A DNA stretch of 64,000 bases from Curtobacterium luteum (GTDB lineage Bacteria > Actinomycetota > Actinomycetes > Actinomycetales > Microbacteriaceae): NCBI RefSeq assembly GCF_014646995.1, contig NZ_BMOI01000010.1, forward strand, positions 62,001 through 126,000, given 5' to 3'. The notes beneath the pieces are model-generated. The model was not told where the DNA came from. It saw only the letters and a list, made by a program, of their open reading frames with translations, and did not search any database. Below are positions 17,296 to 25,908 of this stretch, one piece after another. A program made the position numbers and the translations under genes. Every line of letters starts with the position of its first letter. The first letter of the stretch is position 1.

Positions 17296-17877
17296 TCAGA
17301 GCGAGCGGCGCACCGCCTCGAGTCCGTCCCGCAGGCGGCTGACGGTGTCCGCGGTGAGCGTGCCCCGCGTCGCCTGCCGGCGGAGGTCCGCCCGGACCTG
17401 CTGCCGGAACGACGACAGGACCATCTCGACCTCGCGCAGGGCACTGGCACCGGCGGTCGGGACGTCGACCGGCTCGTCGGCGGTCTGTCCGCGCGGAGCC
17501 TGAGCGCTCGCGGCGAGGTCGGCGCGGAGGGACCGCATGGCCTCGCCGACCGAGGCCCGCACGCCGTCCGCGAGGGACTTCACCGAGTCGGTCATCCCGT
17601 CCTCGAGCGCGGCGACCTCGGCGGCGCGGGCGTCGAGCTCGGCGCGTCCGGCGTCCGTGATCGCGTAGACGGTCTTCCGGCCGTCGGCGGTCCCGGTCAC
17701 GAGTCCCTCGTCCTGGAGCTTGGCCAGGCGCGGGTAGACCGTGCCGGCGCTCGGGACGTACGTGCCGCCGAAGCGGTCGCCGAGGGCCGTGATCAGCTCG
17801 TAGCCGTGCATCGGGTGGTCGGCGAGGAGGACGAGCAGGTAGAGGCGCAGGTGACCGTGCGCGAAGACGGGGCTCAT
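17296..17877 (-). CDS. PadR family transcriptional regulator
   Basis: 193 aa. The N-terminal PadR winged helix reads HLRLYLLVLLADHPMHGYE, then SAGTVYPRLAKLQDEGLV, then VYAITDAGRAEL. A long helical C-terminal region supports dimerisation. Its ATG overlaps the stop of the DUF4097 gene by 4 nt (ATGA), so regulator and target are one operon. The palindrome upstream of the pair at 18735-18781 is the likely operator. Confidence 0.93.
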   Translation of the reverse strand: MSPVFAHGHLRLYLLVLLADHPMHGYELITALGDRFGGTYVPSAGTVYPRLAKLQDEGLVTGTADGRKTVYAITDAGRAELDARAAEVAALEDGMTDSVKSLADGVRASVGEAMRSLRADLAASAQAPRGQTADEPVDVPTAGASALREVEMVLSSFRQQVRADLRRQATRGTLTADTVSRLRDGLEAVRRSL

Positions 17878-18722
17878 GCGGGCACCTCACCATCGGTCGT
17901 CGGGGTGGTCGCGGCCTCGTCGGCGCCGGGCGGCGCGTGGAGCACCGCGATGTCGCCGGACACCGAGTTCACCTTGAGGTCGAGCCACTGGCCGGAGAGC
18001 TCCCCGCCCTGCTTGACGTAGGAACCGCGCACGCCACGGATCTCCGAGTCGTCGAACTGCAGCTTGCCCGAGGCCGTCGAGACCGTGCACCGGTAGGGCA
18101 CGCCGTCCTCGAGCCGGACGCTGACCGAGCCCGACACCGTGTTGACGCGCGCGGAGTCCGGCGTGCCGTGCAGGTCGAGCACGACGTCGGCGTTCACTCC
18201 GTCCGCCTGGAACCGGGGGATCGCGCCGGTGGCCACGACGTCGCCCGAGACCGTGTGCACCGTGAGGGCTCCGTCGAGTTCCCGGACGGTGGTCGTGCCG
18301 GAGACCGCGTTCACGGTGACGTCGCCCGCGACCCCGTCCACGACGACGTCGCCGGAGACGGTGTTGAGCGTCGCGCCGCGGTTCGTCCCGGACAGGAGCG
18401 ACCCGGCCGAGACGACGCCGAGCGTCACCGGAGCGTCCCGCGGCACGAGGATGCTCACGTCGGCGTGCGCCTTGCCCCGGAATGACTTGAGGAAGCCGAT
18501 CGGGTCGTCCCACCGGATCTGCGGGTGGTCGACGGTGAGGGTGTCGCCGTCCACCTCGACCATGAGCGGCTTGCCCGACACGCTGTGGACCTCCACCCGG
18601 GCGGTCGGTTCGTCGTGCGCGACGACGTCCACCTGTCCGCCGACGAGTCCGACGCGCAGGCGACGGACGATGCCGGTGTCGATGACCTTGGGCTCCTCGA
18701 CGAGCCACTTCTCCTGAGCCAT
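17874..18722 (-). CDS. DUF4097 beta-repeat protein (adhesin-like fold)
   Basis: 282 aa. Repeated strands of the type NTVSGDVVVDGVAGDVTV, NAVSGTTTV, HTVSGDVVA and NTVSGSVSV form the right-handed beta repeat of DUF4097/DUF4098 proteins. No signal peptide or lipobox is visible, so it is probably cytosolic. The biochemical role is unknown. Start ATG 18722 has GAGGAGG 5 nt upstream. First gene of an operon with padR; this pairing is frequent in Actinobacteria. Confidence 0.9.
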   Translation of the reverse strand: MAQEKWLVEEPKVIDTGIVRRLRVGLVGGQVDVVAHDEPTARVEVHSVSGKPLMVEVDGDTLTVDHPQIRWDDPIGFLKSFRGKAHADVSILVPRDAPVTLGVVSAGSLLSGTNRGATLNTVSGDVVVDGVAGDVTVNAVSGTTTVRELDGALTVHTVSGDVVATGAIPRFQADGVNADVVLDLHGTPDSARVNTVSGSVSVRLEDGVPYRCTVSTASGKLQFDDSEIRGVRGSYVKQGGELSGQWLDLKVNSVSGDIAVLHAPPGADEAATTPTTDGEVPA

Positions 18723-18734
18723 GTTGCCTCCTCG

Positions 18735-18781
18735 AACTCGCGATGTATCGCGTCTGTTAAGGTCACGATACATCGCGAGTT
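18735..18781. promoter_or_regulatory. Double palindromic operator of the DUF4097-padR operon
   Basis: Perfect 16-bp inverted arms, AACTCGCGATGTATCG (18735-18750) and its complement (18766-18781), are separated by 15 bp. Each arm also holds its own inner dyad: CGCGAT-GT-ATCGCG (18739-18752) and CGAT-AC-ATCG (18766-18775). Two PadR dimers could flank the promoter, whose -10 should lie in the spacer. Confidence 0.75.
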
Positions 18782-18802
18782 CCGACGGCCGCAAGCGAAC
18801 AC

Positions 18803-19471
18803 TCAGGAGGTGGTCCGCGCCTCCAGGCCAGGGGCGGTGAGCGAGCTCGGGACCGCGACCCGCGTGCGCTCCGGGCTCCACGGGAACCGGCGGAAGAGCG
18901 GCATCAGCGGTTGCACCATCGGGCCGATCGCGAACGCGGCGACCACCGTGCCGGCGCCCACGTCGCCACCGAGCAGCCACCCGACGATGACGACGGTGAC
19001 CTCGATGACGGTCCGGGCGACCCAGATCGGCCACCCGAAGCGCTGCGAGACCCCGACCATCAGCCCGTCGCGCGCGCCGGTGCCGAACCCGGCACCGATG
19101 TAGAACGCCGTCGCGACGGCGAGCAGCAGGAGTCCGGCCACGAAGAGGCCGACCCGGGGGAGCAGCCCGTCGGGCGCCGGGACGAGCCACAGCACGAGGT
19201 CCGCCGACGGGCCGATCGCCAGGGCGTTGAGCAGGGTGCCGATGCCGGGCTTCTGCCGCAGCGGGATCCAGAACAGCAGGATGACCCCGCTCGACACCAC
19301 GGTGATGACCCCGAACGACCACGGCACGACGTGCTCGAGCCCCTCGGTGAGGACCGTCCACGAGGCGACACCCACCACCGCACGGACCTGGAGCGCGGTC
19401 GAGGCGCCGTAGAGGAACAGACCGACCATGAGCTGCGCGAACCGGAGGGTGAGGGCGGGGGTGCGGGACAT
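18803..19471 (-). CDS. YczE-like integral membrane protein
   Basis: 222 aa with about five hydrophobic helices. LRFAQLMVGLFLYGASTALQ, then LNALAIGPSADL, GTGARDGLMVGVSQR and GAGTVVAAFAIGP are typical of the YczE/YitT-like family. In several bacteria yczE is controlled by a neighbouring divergent MocR-type regulator, and here such a gene starts 61 bp away. Transport role unproven. ATG 19471 is chosen because the upstream residues of the longer frame are polar and not family-like. Confidence 0.85.
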   Translation of the reverse strand: MSRTPALTLRFAQLMVGLFLYGASTALQVRAVVGVASWTVLTEGLEHVVPWSFGVITVVSSGVILLFWIPLRQKPGIGTLLNALAIGPSADLVLWLVPAPDGLLPRVGLFVAGLLLLAVATAFYIGAGFGTGARDGLMVGVSQRFGWPIWVARTVIEVTVVIVGWLLGGDVGAGTVVAAFAIGPMVQPLMPLFRRFPWSPERTRVAVPSSLTAPGLEARTTS

Positions 19472-19488
19472 GCTCCGATCGTGCGGCA

Positions 19489-19515
19489 GATTGGCCTGCT
19501 GGTCGAGGGCCAATC
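19489..19515. promoter_or_regulatory. Inverted repeat between yczE-like gene and MocR regulator
   Basis: GATTGGCC (19489-19496) and GGCCAATC (19508-19515) form perfect 8-bp arms with an 11-bp spacer, placed midway in the 60-bp divergent gap and abutting the TACCGT hexamer of the regulator. Likely the MocR operator controlling both genes. Confidence 0.65.
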
Positions 19516-19531
19516 GCGCTACCGTGGACCC

Positions 19532-20974
19532 ATGACCCCCGTCCAGCTGAGCGCCCGGTCCGCAGCGCTCCTCCTCACCGACTGGCGTGCCGGTACGGAC
19601 GCCGCCGCGTACGAGGCGCTCTCCGACGCCCTCCGGGTCCTCGCGATCGACGGCCGCATCCCGCAGGGCGTCCGACTGCCCGCCGAGCGCGGCCTCGCGT
19701 CGGCCCTCGGCGTCTCACGGACCACGGTCGCCGGGGCGTACGCGCGCCTCCGCGAAGACGGGTTCCTCGTCTCCGTCCGGGGATCCGGCAGCGTCGTGCG
19801 CCTGCCGCGCGACCTCGTCGGCCGACCGGACCCCGAGCGGCTCGGCGGCGTGGTCGGCGGCGACGTCCTCGACCTCCGCAAGGCGGCCCTGCACGCGGCC
19901 CCGGGCATCGCCGAGGCCGTCGAGCGGGCGATGCGGCACGTGCCCGCGGCGCTCGCCGGGATCGGCTACGACACCGTGGGCGACCCCGGACTCCGCGCCG
20001 CGATCGCGGAACGGTACACGGCCAGGGGGTTGCCGACCGACCCGTCGCAGATCGTCGTCACCATCGGCGCGCAGCACGCGATCGCCCTGCTCGCCCGCGT
20101 GCTCGTCCGACGCGGCGACGCGGTCCTCGTCGAGTCGCCGACCTACCCGCACGCGCACGAGGCGTTCCGCGAGGTCGGTGGCCGGCTCGTCGGCGTGCCC
20201 GTCGACGCGCGGACGGGGTGGGACACCACCGCGCTCGAGCACACGCTCCGTCGCACGGCACCGGCGGTCGCGTACGTCATGCCCGCGCTGCACAACCCGA
20301 CCGGCGCGACGATGACCCCGGACGCCCGCGACCTGCTCGTGTCCGTCGCGGCCGCGGTCGGCACCACCGTGGTCGCCGACGAGACGATGGGGGAGCTCCG
20401 CATCGACGGGCCCGCGGCGACGCCGCTCGCCGCTGCGTCCGACGACGTCGTCATGATCGGCTCCGCCGACAAGGTGTTCTGGGGTGGGCTCCGGATCGGA
20501 TGGGTGCGGGCCCGGCCCGAACTGCTGCAGCGGCTGCTGCTCGCCCGTCCGACCGGTGACCTCGGGACGCCCGTGCTCGACCAGCTGGTCGCGCGGGAGC
20601 TCGTACCGCGCACGGCGGCCGTCCTGGAGGAACGGCGTGCGTACCTGGCGCAGGCCCGCGACGACGTCGTGGGCGCGTTGCGCGCGCGACTCCCCGAGTG
20701 GGACGTCCCCTCACCGGCGGGCGGGTTGACGACGTGGGTCGGGCTCGGGCGGCCGGTGTCGAGCGCGCTCGTCCTGGCAGCGCGGGCCGAGGGGGTCGTG
20801 CTCGCCTCTGGCGGGGTCTTCGGCCCGGACGGCGGCTTCGAGCGGTTCCTCCGCGTGCCGTTCACGATGCCCGCTGCCGACCGGTCGCGGATGGTCGACG
20901 TGCTCGAGCGGGCCTGGGCGCGGGTCGGCGGGGAGTCGGTCGGCCCGAGCGGGTCGCTCGCAGCCGTCGTCTGA
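19532..20974 (+). CDS. MocR-type GntR regulator with aminotransferase-like domain (YczR-like)
   Basis: 480 aa. Residues 1-80 are a GntR winged helix (YEALSDALRVLAIDG, LPAERGLASALGVSRTTV, GSGSVV). The rest is a fold-type I aminotransferase domain, with ESPTYPHAHEAF, MPALHNPTGATM and the PLP-lysine region SADKVFWGGLRIGW. MocR proteins use PLP or an amine as effector. Its divergent partner is a yczE-like gene, matching the known YczR-YczE pairing. ATG 19532 is 6 nt after TACCGT (19520-19525). Confidence 0.9.
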   Translation: MTPVQLSARSAALLLTDWRAGTDAAAYEALSDALRVLAIDGRIPQGVRLPAERGLASALGVSRTTVAGAYARLREDGFLVSVRGSGSVVRLPRDLVGRPDPERLGGVVGGDVLDLRKAALHAAPGIAEAVERAMRHVPAALAGIGYDTVGDPGLRAAIAERYTARGLPTDPSQIVVTIGAQHAIALLARVLVRRGDAVLVESPTYPHAHEAFREVGGRLVGVPVDARTGWDTTALEHTLRRTAPAVAYVMPALHNPTGATMTPDARDLLVSVAAAVGTTVVADETMGELRIDGPAATPLAAASDDVVMIGSADKVFWGGLRIGWVRARPELLQRLLLARPTGDLGTPVLDQLVARELVPRTAAVLEERRAYLAQARDDVVGALRARLPEWDVPSPAGGLTTWVGLGRPVSSALVLAARAEGVVLASGGVFGPDGGFERFLRVPFTMPAADRSRMVDVLERAWARVGGESVGPSGSLAAVV

Positions 20975-21081
20975 ACCGGCCGGGCGGCCCTGGGTGGTCC
21001 TGCGGGGATCATCCTGTGGGTGGAGGCCGTCGGGTCTCCGGGGTGATGTCCGCCGGACCCGGAACCGGGATCGTGGGATGC

Positions 21082-21738
21082 ATGGAGACGATCGTGCACA
21101 CCGCGCAGACCGGGACCGCGGGCCGGGAGACCGACCCCCACGCCGTGCCACCGGCGATCCGCGTGACGATGGCGACCGGGCTCGCCCTGCTGGCGGGTGT
21201 GCTCTGCTCGTTCGGGCAGGCGGTCCCCGGGTTCGGACAGCTCGCGAACTCGGCCGGGCCGTGGTTCGTGGTGGCGGCGCTCCTCGTGCTCCTCGCGGGC
21301 CTGCACCGGCGCCCGGTGCTGCCGATGGTGCTCGGGGTCGTCTTCCTCGAGCTCATGCACGTCGGGTACTGGGCCGCGACGAACCTCCGCGGCTACCCGG
21401 ACGTCCTGTCCGTCACGAACTTCTGGGTCCTCATCGGGATCCCGGCCGGGCTCCTCGCGGGCGCGGTGGTCTGGGCCGTCCGGTCGACGTCCGCGTGGTG
21501 GCGTGCGGCGGCGGCCGGGGTGACGGGCGCCGTGCTCGTCGGTGAGGGCGTCCGGGCGCTGCTGCAGGTCGCCGCGACGACGGGCACGACGTTCTGGACG
21601 ATCGAGATCGTCGTCGGCGCCGCGGTGGTCGTGGCCGGCGTGTACTCGGCCCGGACGGCGACGGCGCGGGTGGTCGCGCTCGGGACCGGCGTGCTCGGTG
21701 CCCTCGGCGTCCTCGCCGTCTACCTGTTGCTCGGCTGA
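21082..21738 (+). CDS. Integral membrane protein, DUF6518-like
   Basis: 218 aa with about six membrane helices. The block FGQAVPGFGQLANSAGPWFV and VFLELMHVGYWAATNLRGY resembles DUF6518 proteins; the family assignment is tentative and the function unknown. ATG 21082 is preferred; GATCGT (21069-21074) lies 7 nt upstream. It ends 34 bp before the RND pump and may share its regulation. Confidence 0.65.
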   Translation: METIVHTAQTGTAGRETDPHAVPPAIRVTMATGLALLAGVLCSFGQAVPGFGQLANSAGPWFVVAALLVLLAGLHRRPVLPMVLGVVFLELMHVGYWAATNLRGYPDVLSVTNFWVLIGIPAGLLAGAVVWAVRSTSAWWRAAAAGVTGAVLVGEGVRALLQVAATTGTTFWTIEIVVGAAVVVAGVYSARTATARVVALGTGVLGALGVLAVYLLLG

Positions 21739-21772
21739 GCCTCCAGCGTCGCGGGCCTGCGAGGATCGGACA

Positions 21773-24700
21773 GTGCACCTCCTCTCGGTCTTCAGCATCC
21801 GGAACCGGTCCCTCATCGCGCTCGTCACGATCGTGGTGGCGATCTTCGGTGGCATCTCGCTGACGAGCCTGAAGCAGGAGCTCATCCCGAGCGTCGAGTT
21901 CCCGCAGGTCGCGATCGTCAGCGCCTACCCGGGAGCGACGCCGGAGGTGGTCTCGAACGACGTCTCGACGAAGATCGAGCAGGCCATCCAGGTGGTGCCG
22001 AACCTCGAGTCGACGAGCGCGACCTCGTCGACCGGGCAGAGCGTCGTGTCGGCGTCGTTCGACTACGGCTCGAACCTCGCCAGCGCCGAGGACAAGATCC
22101 AGACGGCGGTCAACGCGCTGTCGCTGCCGGACACCGTGCAGACGCAGATCGTGACCGGCTCGTTCGACGACCTCCCCGTGCTGCAGCTCGCGGTCACGGG
22201 CTCGGGGAACCAGGAACAGCTGGTCGACCGGCTCAACGCGACGGCCGTCCCCGACCTCGAGAAGCTCGACGGGGTCCGGCAGGCCGACGTGTTCGGCAAC
22301 CCCGGGCGCCGGGTCGTGATCACGCCGGACGAGGACGAGCTCGCGGCGAAGGGGCTGACGACGCAGTCGATCTCGGACGCGCTCGACGACAACGGGACGC
22401 TGATCCCCGGGCGGCACGATCACCCAGGACGGCTCGACGCTCTCGGTGCAGACCGGTGAGCGCATCGCGTCGATCAAGGACATCGAGGCGCTGCCGCTGA
22501 CGGCGTCGTCGAGCGGCAGCGGCTCCAGCTCGAACGGTTCCGGTTCCGGGGGCGGGAGCGCGACCGGCGCGACCAGCGGCACCGGCACGACGAGCGGGGC
22601 GGGCGCGACCGGCACGACCAGCGGGACCGGCGCTGCCGGCGGGAGCAGTGCCTCCAGTCCGGCCGCGACCGGGACCACGGGCGCCACCGGCGCCTCCGGG
22701 ACGGGCGCCACCACCACGACCACCACGCCGACGGAGCTCGGCGACGTCGCGAAGGTCGCCATCGAGGAGTCGCCGCGCACCTCGATCAGCCGTGTCGACG
22801 GCAAGACGGCGCTGACGATCGCGATCACGAAGACGCAGGAGGCGAACACCGTCGACGTCTCCGAGACGGTGAAGAAGGCGCTGCCCGACATCGAGTCGAA
22901 GGTCGCGGGCAACCCGCAGTTCACGGTCGTGTTCGACCAGGCGCCGTACATCCAGCAGTCGATCGACTCGCTCGCCGAGGAGGGCCTGCTCGGCCTCGGG
23001 TTCGCCGTGCTCGTGATCCTGGTGTTCCTGCTGTCGGTGCGGTCGACCCTCGTCACGGCGATCTCGATCCCGACGTCGGTGCTCCTCGCGGCGATCGGCA
23101 TGCGTGCCGCCGGGTACACGCTCAACATCATCACGCTCGCCGCGCTCACCATCGCGATCGGCCGCGTCGTCGACGGCTCGATCGTCGTCATCGAGAACAT
23201 CAAGCGGCACATGCAGCCCGGGGTCGACCGGTCCCGGGCGGTGCTCGACGCCGTCCGTGAGGTGGCGGGCGCGGTCACCGCCTCGGCGCTGACCACCGTC
23301 GCGGTGTTCCTGCCGGTGGCGTTCGTCGCGGAACTGGTCGGCGAACTGTTCCGGCCCTTCGCGCTCACCGTGACCATGGCCCTGGTCGCGTCGCTGCTGG
23401 TGTCCCTGACGATCGTGCCGGTGCTCGCGTACTGGTTCCTCCGACCGCCGAAGACCCACCGGCACGCCGGGACGGGCGCGGACGCCCCGGGCGCGGACAC
23501 CGGGACGGCCGCGGACGCAGCGACGAGCGGAGCCGCGACCGGTGCCCTGGCCTCGGCGGCCGACCTGCACGACGCCGGTCGCACCGACCGGCTCCAGCGC
23601 GGCTACCGGCCGGTCCTCGGCTGGGCGATGCGCCGCCCCTGGATCGTCCTCGCACTCGCCCTCTTCGTCCTCGCCGGGACGGCCGCCGCCGTGCCGTTCG
23701 TGAAGACGAACTACCTCGGCGACTCGGGGCAGAACACCTTCACCGTCACCCAGGACCTGAAGCCGGGCACGAGCCTCGACGACCAGTCGACCGCCGCGGC
23801 GAAGGTCGAGGAGGCCCTGCGTTCCGTCACGGGCGTCGAGACCGTGCAGACGACCATCGGGTCGAGCGGCCAGTCCATCCAGGCGGCCTTCGGCGGCGGT
23901 GCCTCGGCGTCCGTGCAGTACAACGTCACGACCGACGCCGCGGCCGACCAGCCCACGATCCAGTCCACCGCGCGCGACCGCATCGAACGGATCGCGGACG
24001 TCGGCGAGGTGTCGCTGTCCTCGGCCGGTGGCGGCTTCGGCGGCTCGAGCGACATCGAGGTCGACGTCACCGCGCCGACCCAGGCGGAGCTCCGGACCGC
24101 GGCCGACACGGTGCTGCGGAAGATGCGCGGCGTCGACGGCACCACGGCGGCGACGAGCAACCTGTCGGCGGCCGAGCCGTACCTCGCCGTGCAGGTCGAC
24201 CGGCAGGCGGCGGCGGAGCGCGGGCTCACCGAGCAGCAGGTCGGCGCCCTCGTCGCGGCGACCGTCTCCCCGCGGGACACCGGCAGCGTCGAGATCGACG
24301 ACGCCACGCTCGACGTGTACATCGCCGACCCGAACCCGCCGGCGACGATCGCCGCGCTGAAGAAGCTCGCGATCCCGACCTCGACGGGCGAGGTCCCGCT
24401 GTCCGACCTCGCGACGGTCGAGCGCTCGGAGGGCCCCACGACCATCACGACCTCGAACGCGGTCCGCACGGCGACGATCACCGTGACCCCGGACGCCACG
24501 AACCTCGGGGCGGCCGTGCAGAACGTCACGGCGGCCGTCGACGCGCTGCAGCTCCCGCGCGGTGCCTCGGCGTCGATCGGCGGTGTGGCGTCGAGCCAGT
24601 CGTCCGCGTTCAGCCAGCTGTTCCTCGCGATCCTCGTCGCGATCCTCATCGTCTACGTGATCATGGTGGCCACGTTCCGGAGCCTGCTCCAGCCGCTGCT

Positions 24701-25232
24701 GCTCCTGATGTCGGTGCCGTTCGCCGCGACCGGGGCGCTCCTGCTGCAGATCGCCACAGGCATCCCGCTCGGCGTCGCGTCGATCATCGGCCTGCTCATG
24801 CTCGTCGGCATCGTCGTGACGAACGCGATCGTCCTCGTCGGCCTGGTGAACCAGTACCGCCGTCGGGGACTCCGCGTCGCCGAGGCCCTGGTCGAAGGCG
24901 CGACGCGACGACTCCGCCCGATCCTCATGACCGCCCTCGCGACGATCTTCGCGCTCGTGCCGATGGCGCTCGGGCTGACCGGCAAGTCCGGGTTCATCTC
25001 GCAGCCGCTCGCGCTCGTGGTGATCGGCGGCCTGGTGTCGTCGACACTGCTGACCCTCGTGGTGCTGCCGTCGCTCTACTTCGTGGTCGAGCGGGCACGG
25101 GAGCGTCGGGCCGACCGGATCGCCGCCGGGATCACCCGCAAGGAGGCGCGGCAGCAGCGTCGCGAGGACCGGAAGCGCCGTCGCGAGGAGCGTCGCGCGG
25201 CCCGCGGCCGGACGACCGCGTCGGCGGACTGA
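21773..25232 (+). pseudogene. RND-family efflux permease, frameshifted by one base
   Basis: Restoring one base would give 1152 aa similar to SwrC/YerP-type RND pumps. The N-terminal piece opens with VFSIRNRSLIALVTIVVA and runs to ISDALDDNGTLIPG, then goes out of frame at 22409-22411, where GGG stands for an expected GG; its stop is at 22457-22459. The other piece continues in the next frame with GGTITQDG, SVQTGERIASIKD and the RND core. GRVVDGSIVVIENI keeps one of the two TM4 acidic residues of AcrB, and GIVVTNAIVLVG lacks the TM10 Lys. A Gly/Ser/Thr-rich insert of about 75 residues follows IEALPL. The C-terminus is a strongly basic tail. GTG 21773 is 6 nt after GAGGAT. Confidence 0.85.
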
Positions 25233-25264
25233 ACCGGCGACGCACGGACGGTCGCCCGAGCACG

Positions 25265-25281
25265 GGGCGAGGCGCTCGCCC
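25265..25281. terminator. Small hairpin after the RND gene
   Basis: GGGCGA, 5-nt loop, TCGCCC, between the convergent RND gene and the small membrane gene. It is followed by a GTGCGAGG word (25287-25294), so it is next to remnants of the second repeat family. Confidence 0.45.
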
Positions 25282-25311
25282 GCACCGTGCGAGGGTTCGC
25301 CCGCGGGCGGG

Positions 25312-25554
25312 TCAGTGCTCGGAAGCCTCCACGGCACGGAACCAGTGCACGAGGACGACCACCAGGGTCGTGATGAACACGATCGCCGCGCCCTGCGACA
25401 GCACCTGCATGTGACCGGTCGCAGCGGCGTACCCGCCGAACGCGACGGTCGCGCAGAACGACAGCCCGAGGAGCAGCTCGACCACGGACCACATCGCAGA
25501 GGCGTGGTGCCAGGTGGTCGGGGCGGTCATCGGGCGCGTCGAGGTGTCGGTCAC
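25312..25554 (-). CDS. Small two-helix membrane protein
   Basis: 80 aa with two hydrophobic segments (VVELLLGLSFCATVAFGGY and AAIVFITTLVVVLVHWF). No family recognised. GTG 25554 is 6 nt after CAGACT (25561-25566, minus strand), a leaderless layout; ATG 25530 would give 72 aa. Function unknown. Confidence 0.65.
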   Translation of the reverse strand: MTDTSTRPMTAPTTWHHASAMWSVVELLLGLSFCATVAFGGYAAATGHMQVLSQGAAIVFITTLVVVLVHWFRAVEASEH

Positions 25555-25713
25555 CCCGGAAGTCTGCGCCGACCGCGCCACGACCAGCAGTCCCGACTCC
25601 GGGTGGCACCCGGGCAGGGGACGCGGCGCCGACACCGCCAGACCGGCAGGTCCTGGTGTGCGTGGCCGTTCCGGTGCACGGCGCGCCGGGACCAGCGAGA
25701 TCCGTTGCGCCGC

Positions 25714-25761
25714 TGGCAGTTCCGGTACGCAGGACCCGGGTCCGTGGCACCGGAACTGCCA
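25714..25761. repeat. Nested 48-bp palindrome
   Basis: TGGCAGTTCCGGT (25714-25726) and ACCGGAACTGCCA (25749-25761) are perfect 13-bp arms. Inside lies the perfect 12-bp palindrome GGACCCGGGTCC (25732-25743). Not related in sequence to the two main hairpin families. Confidence 0.8.
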
Positions 25762-25841
25762 CATCGCGAGGCGACGTCTGCCACGCATTCCGCGCGACCC
25801 CGGCGCAGCGGCATCGATCCGTCGCGCAGGCGACCCGACGG

Positions 25842-25885
25842 CGGACGGGAGGCGCGGTGCGGGCCGCCGGCGTGCCTCCCGTCCG
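25842..25885. terminator. GGGAGGC-family hairpin after the esterase gene
   Basis: CGGACGGGAGGC (25842-25853) pairs with GCCTCCCGTCCG (25874-25885); the 20-nt middle is GC-rich. It begins 23 nt past the stop of the leftward esterase gene. Confidence 0.7.
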
Positions 25886-25908
25886 TCAGGGTGGCGCGTC
25901 GGGACCCG

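Larger units (their letters stand above)
25555..25908. other. Gene-free gap with two hairpins
   Basis: 354 bp between two leftward genes. It holds a long nested palindrome at 25714-25761 and a GGGAGGC-family hairpin at 25842-25885 just after the esterase stop. Frames in this gap look like antisense or GC noise, not protein. Confidence 0.65.

Noticed and set aside
22400..22460. Programmed ribosomal frameshift in the RND gene
   Set aside because: No slippery heptamer or downstream pseudoknot is evident, and RND pumps are not known to use one; a plain insertion explains it better, though it cannot be excluded without more data.
22320..25337. Minus-strand open frame over the RND gene
   Set aside because: Arg/Asp-rich low-complexity sequence, shadow of the RND gene.
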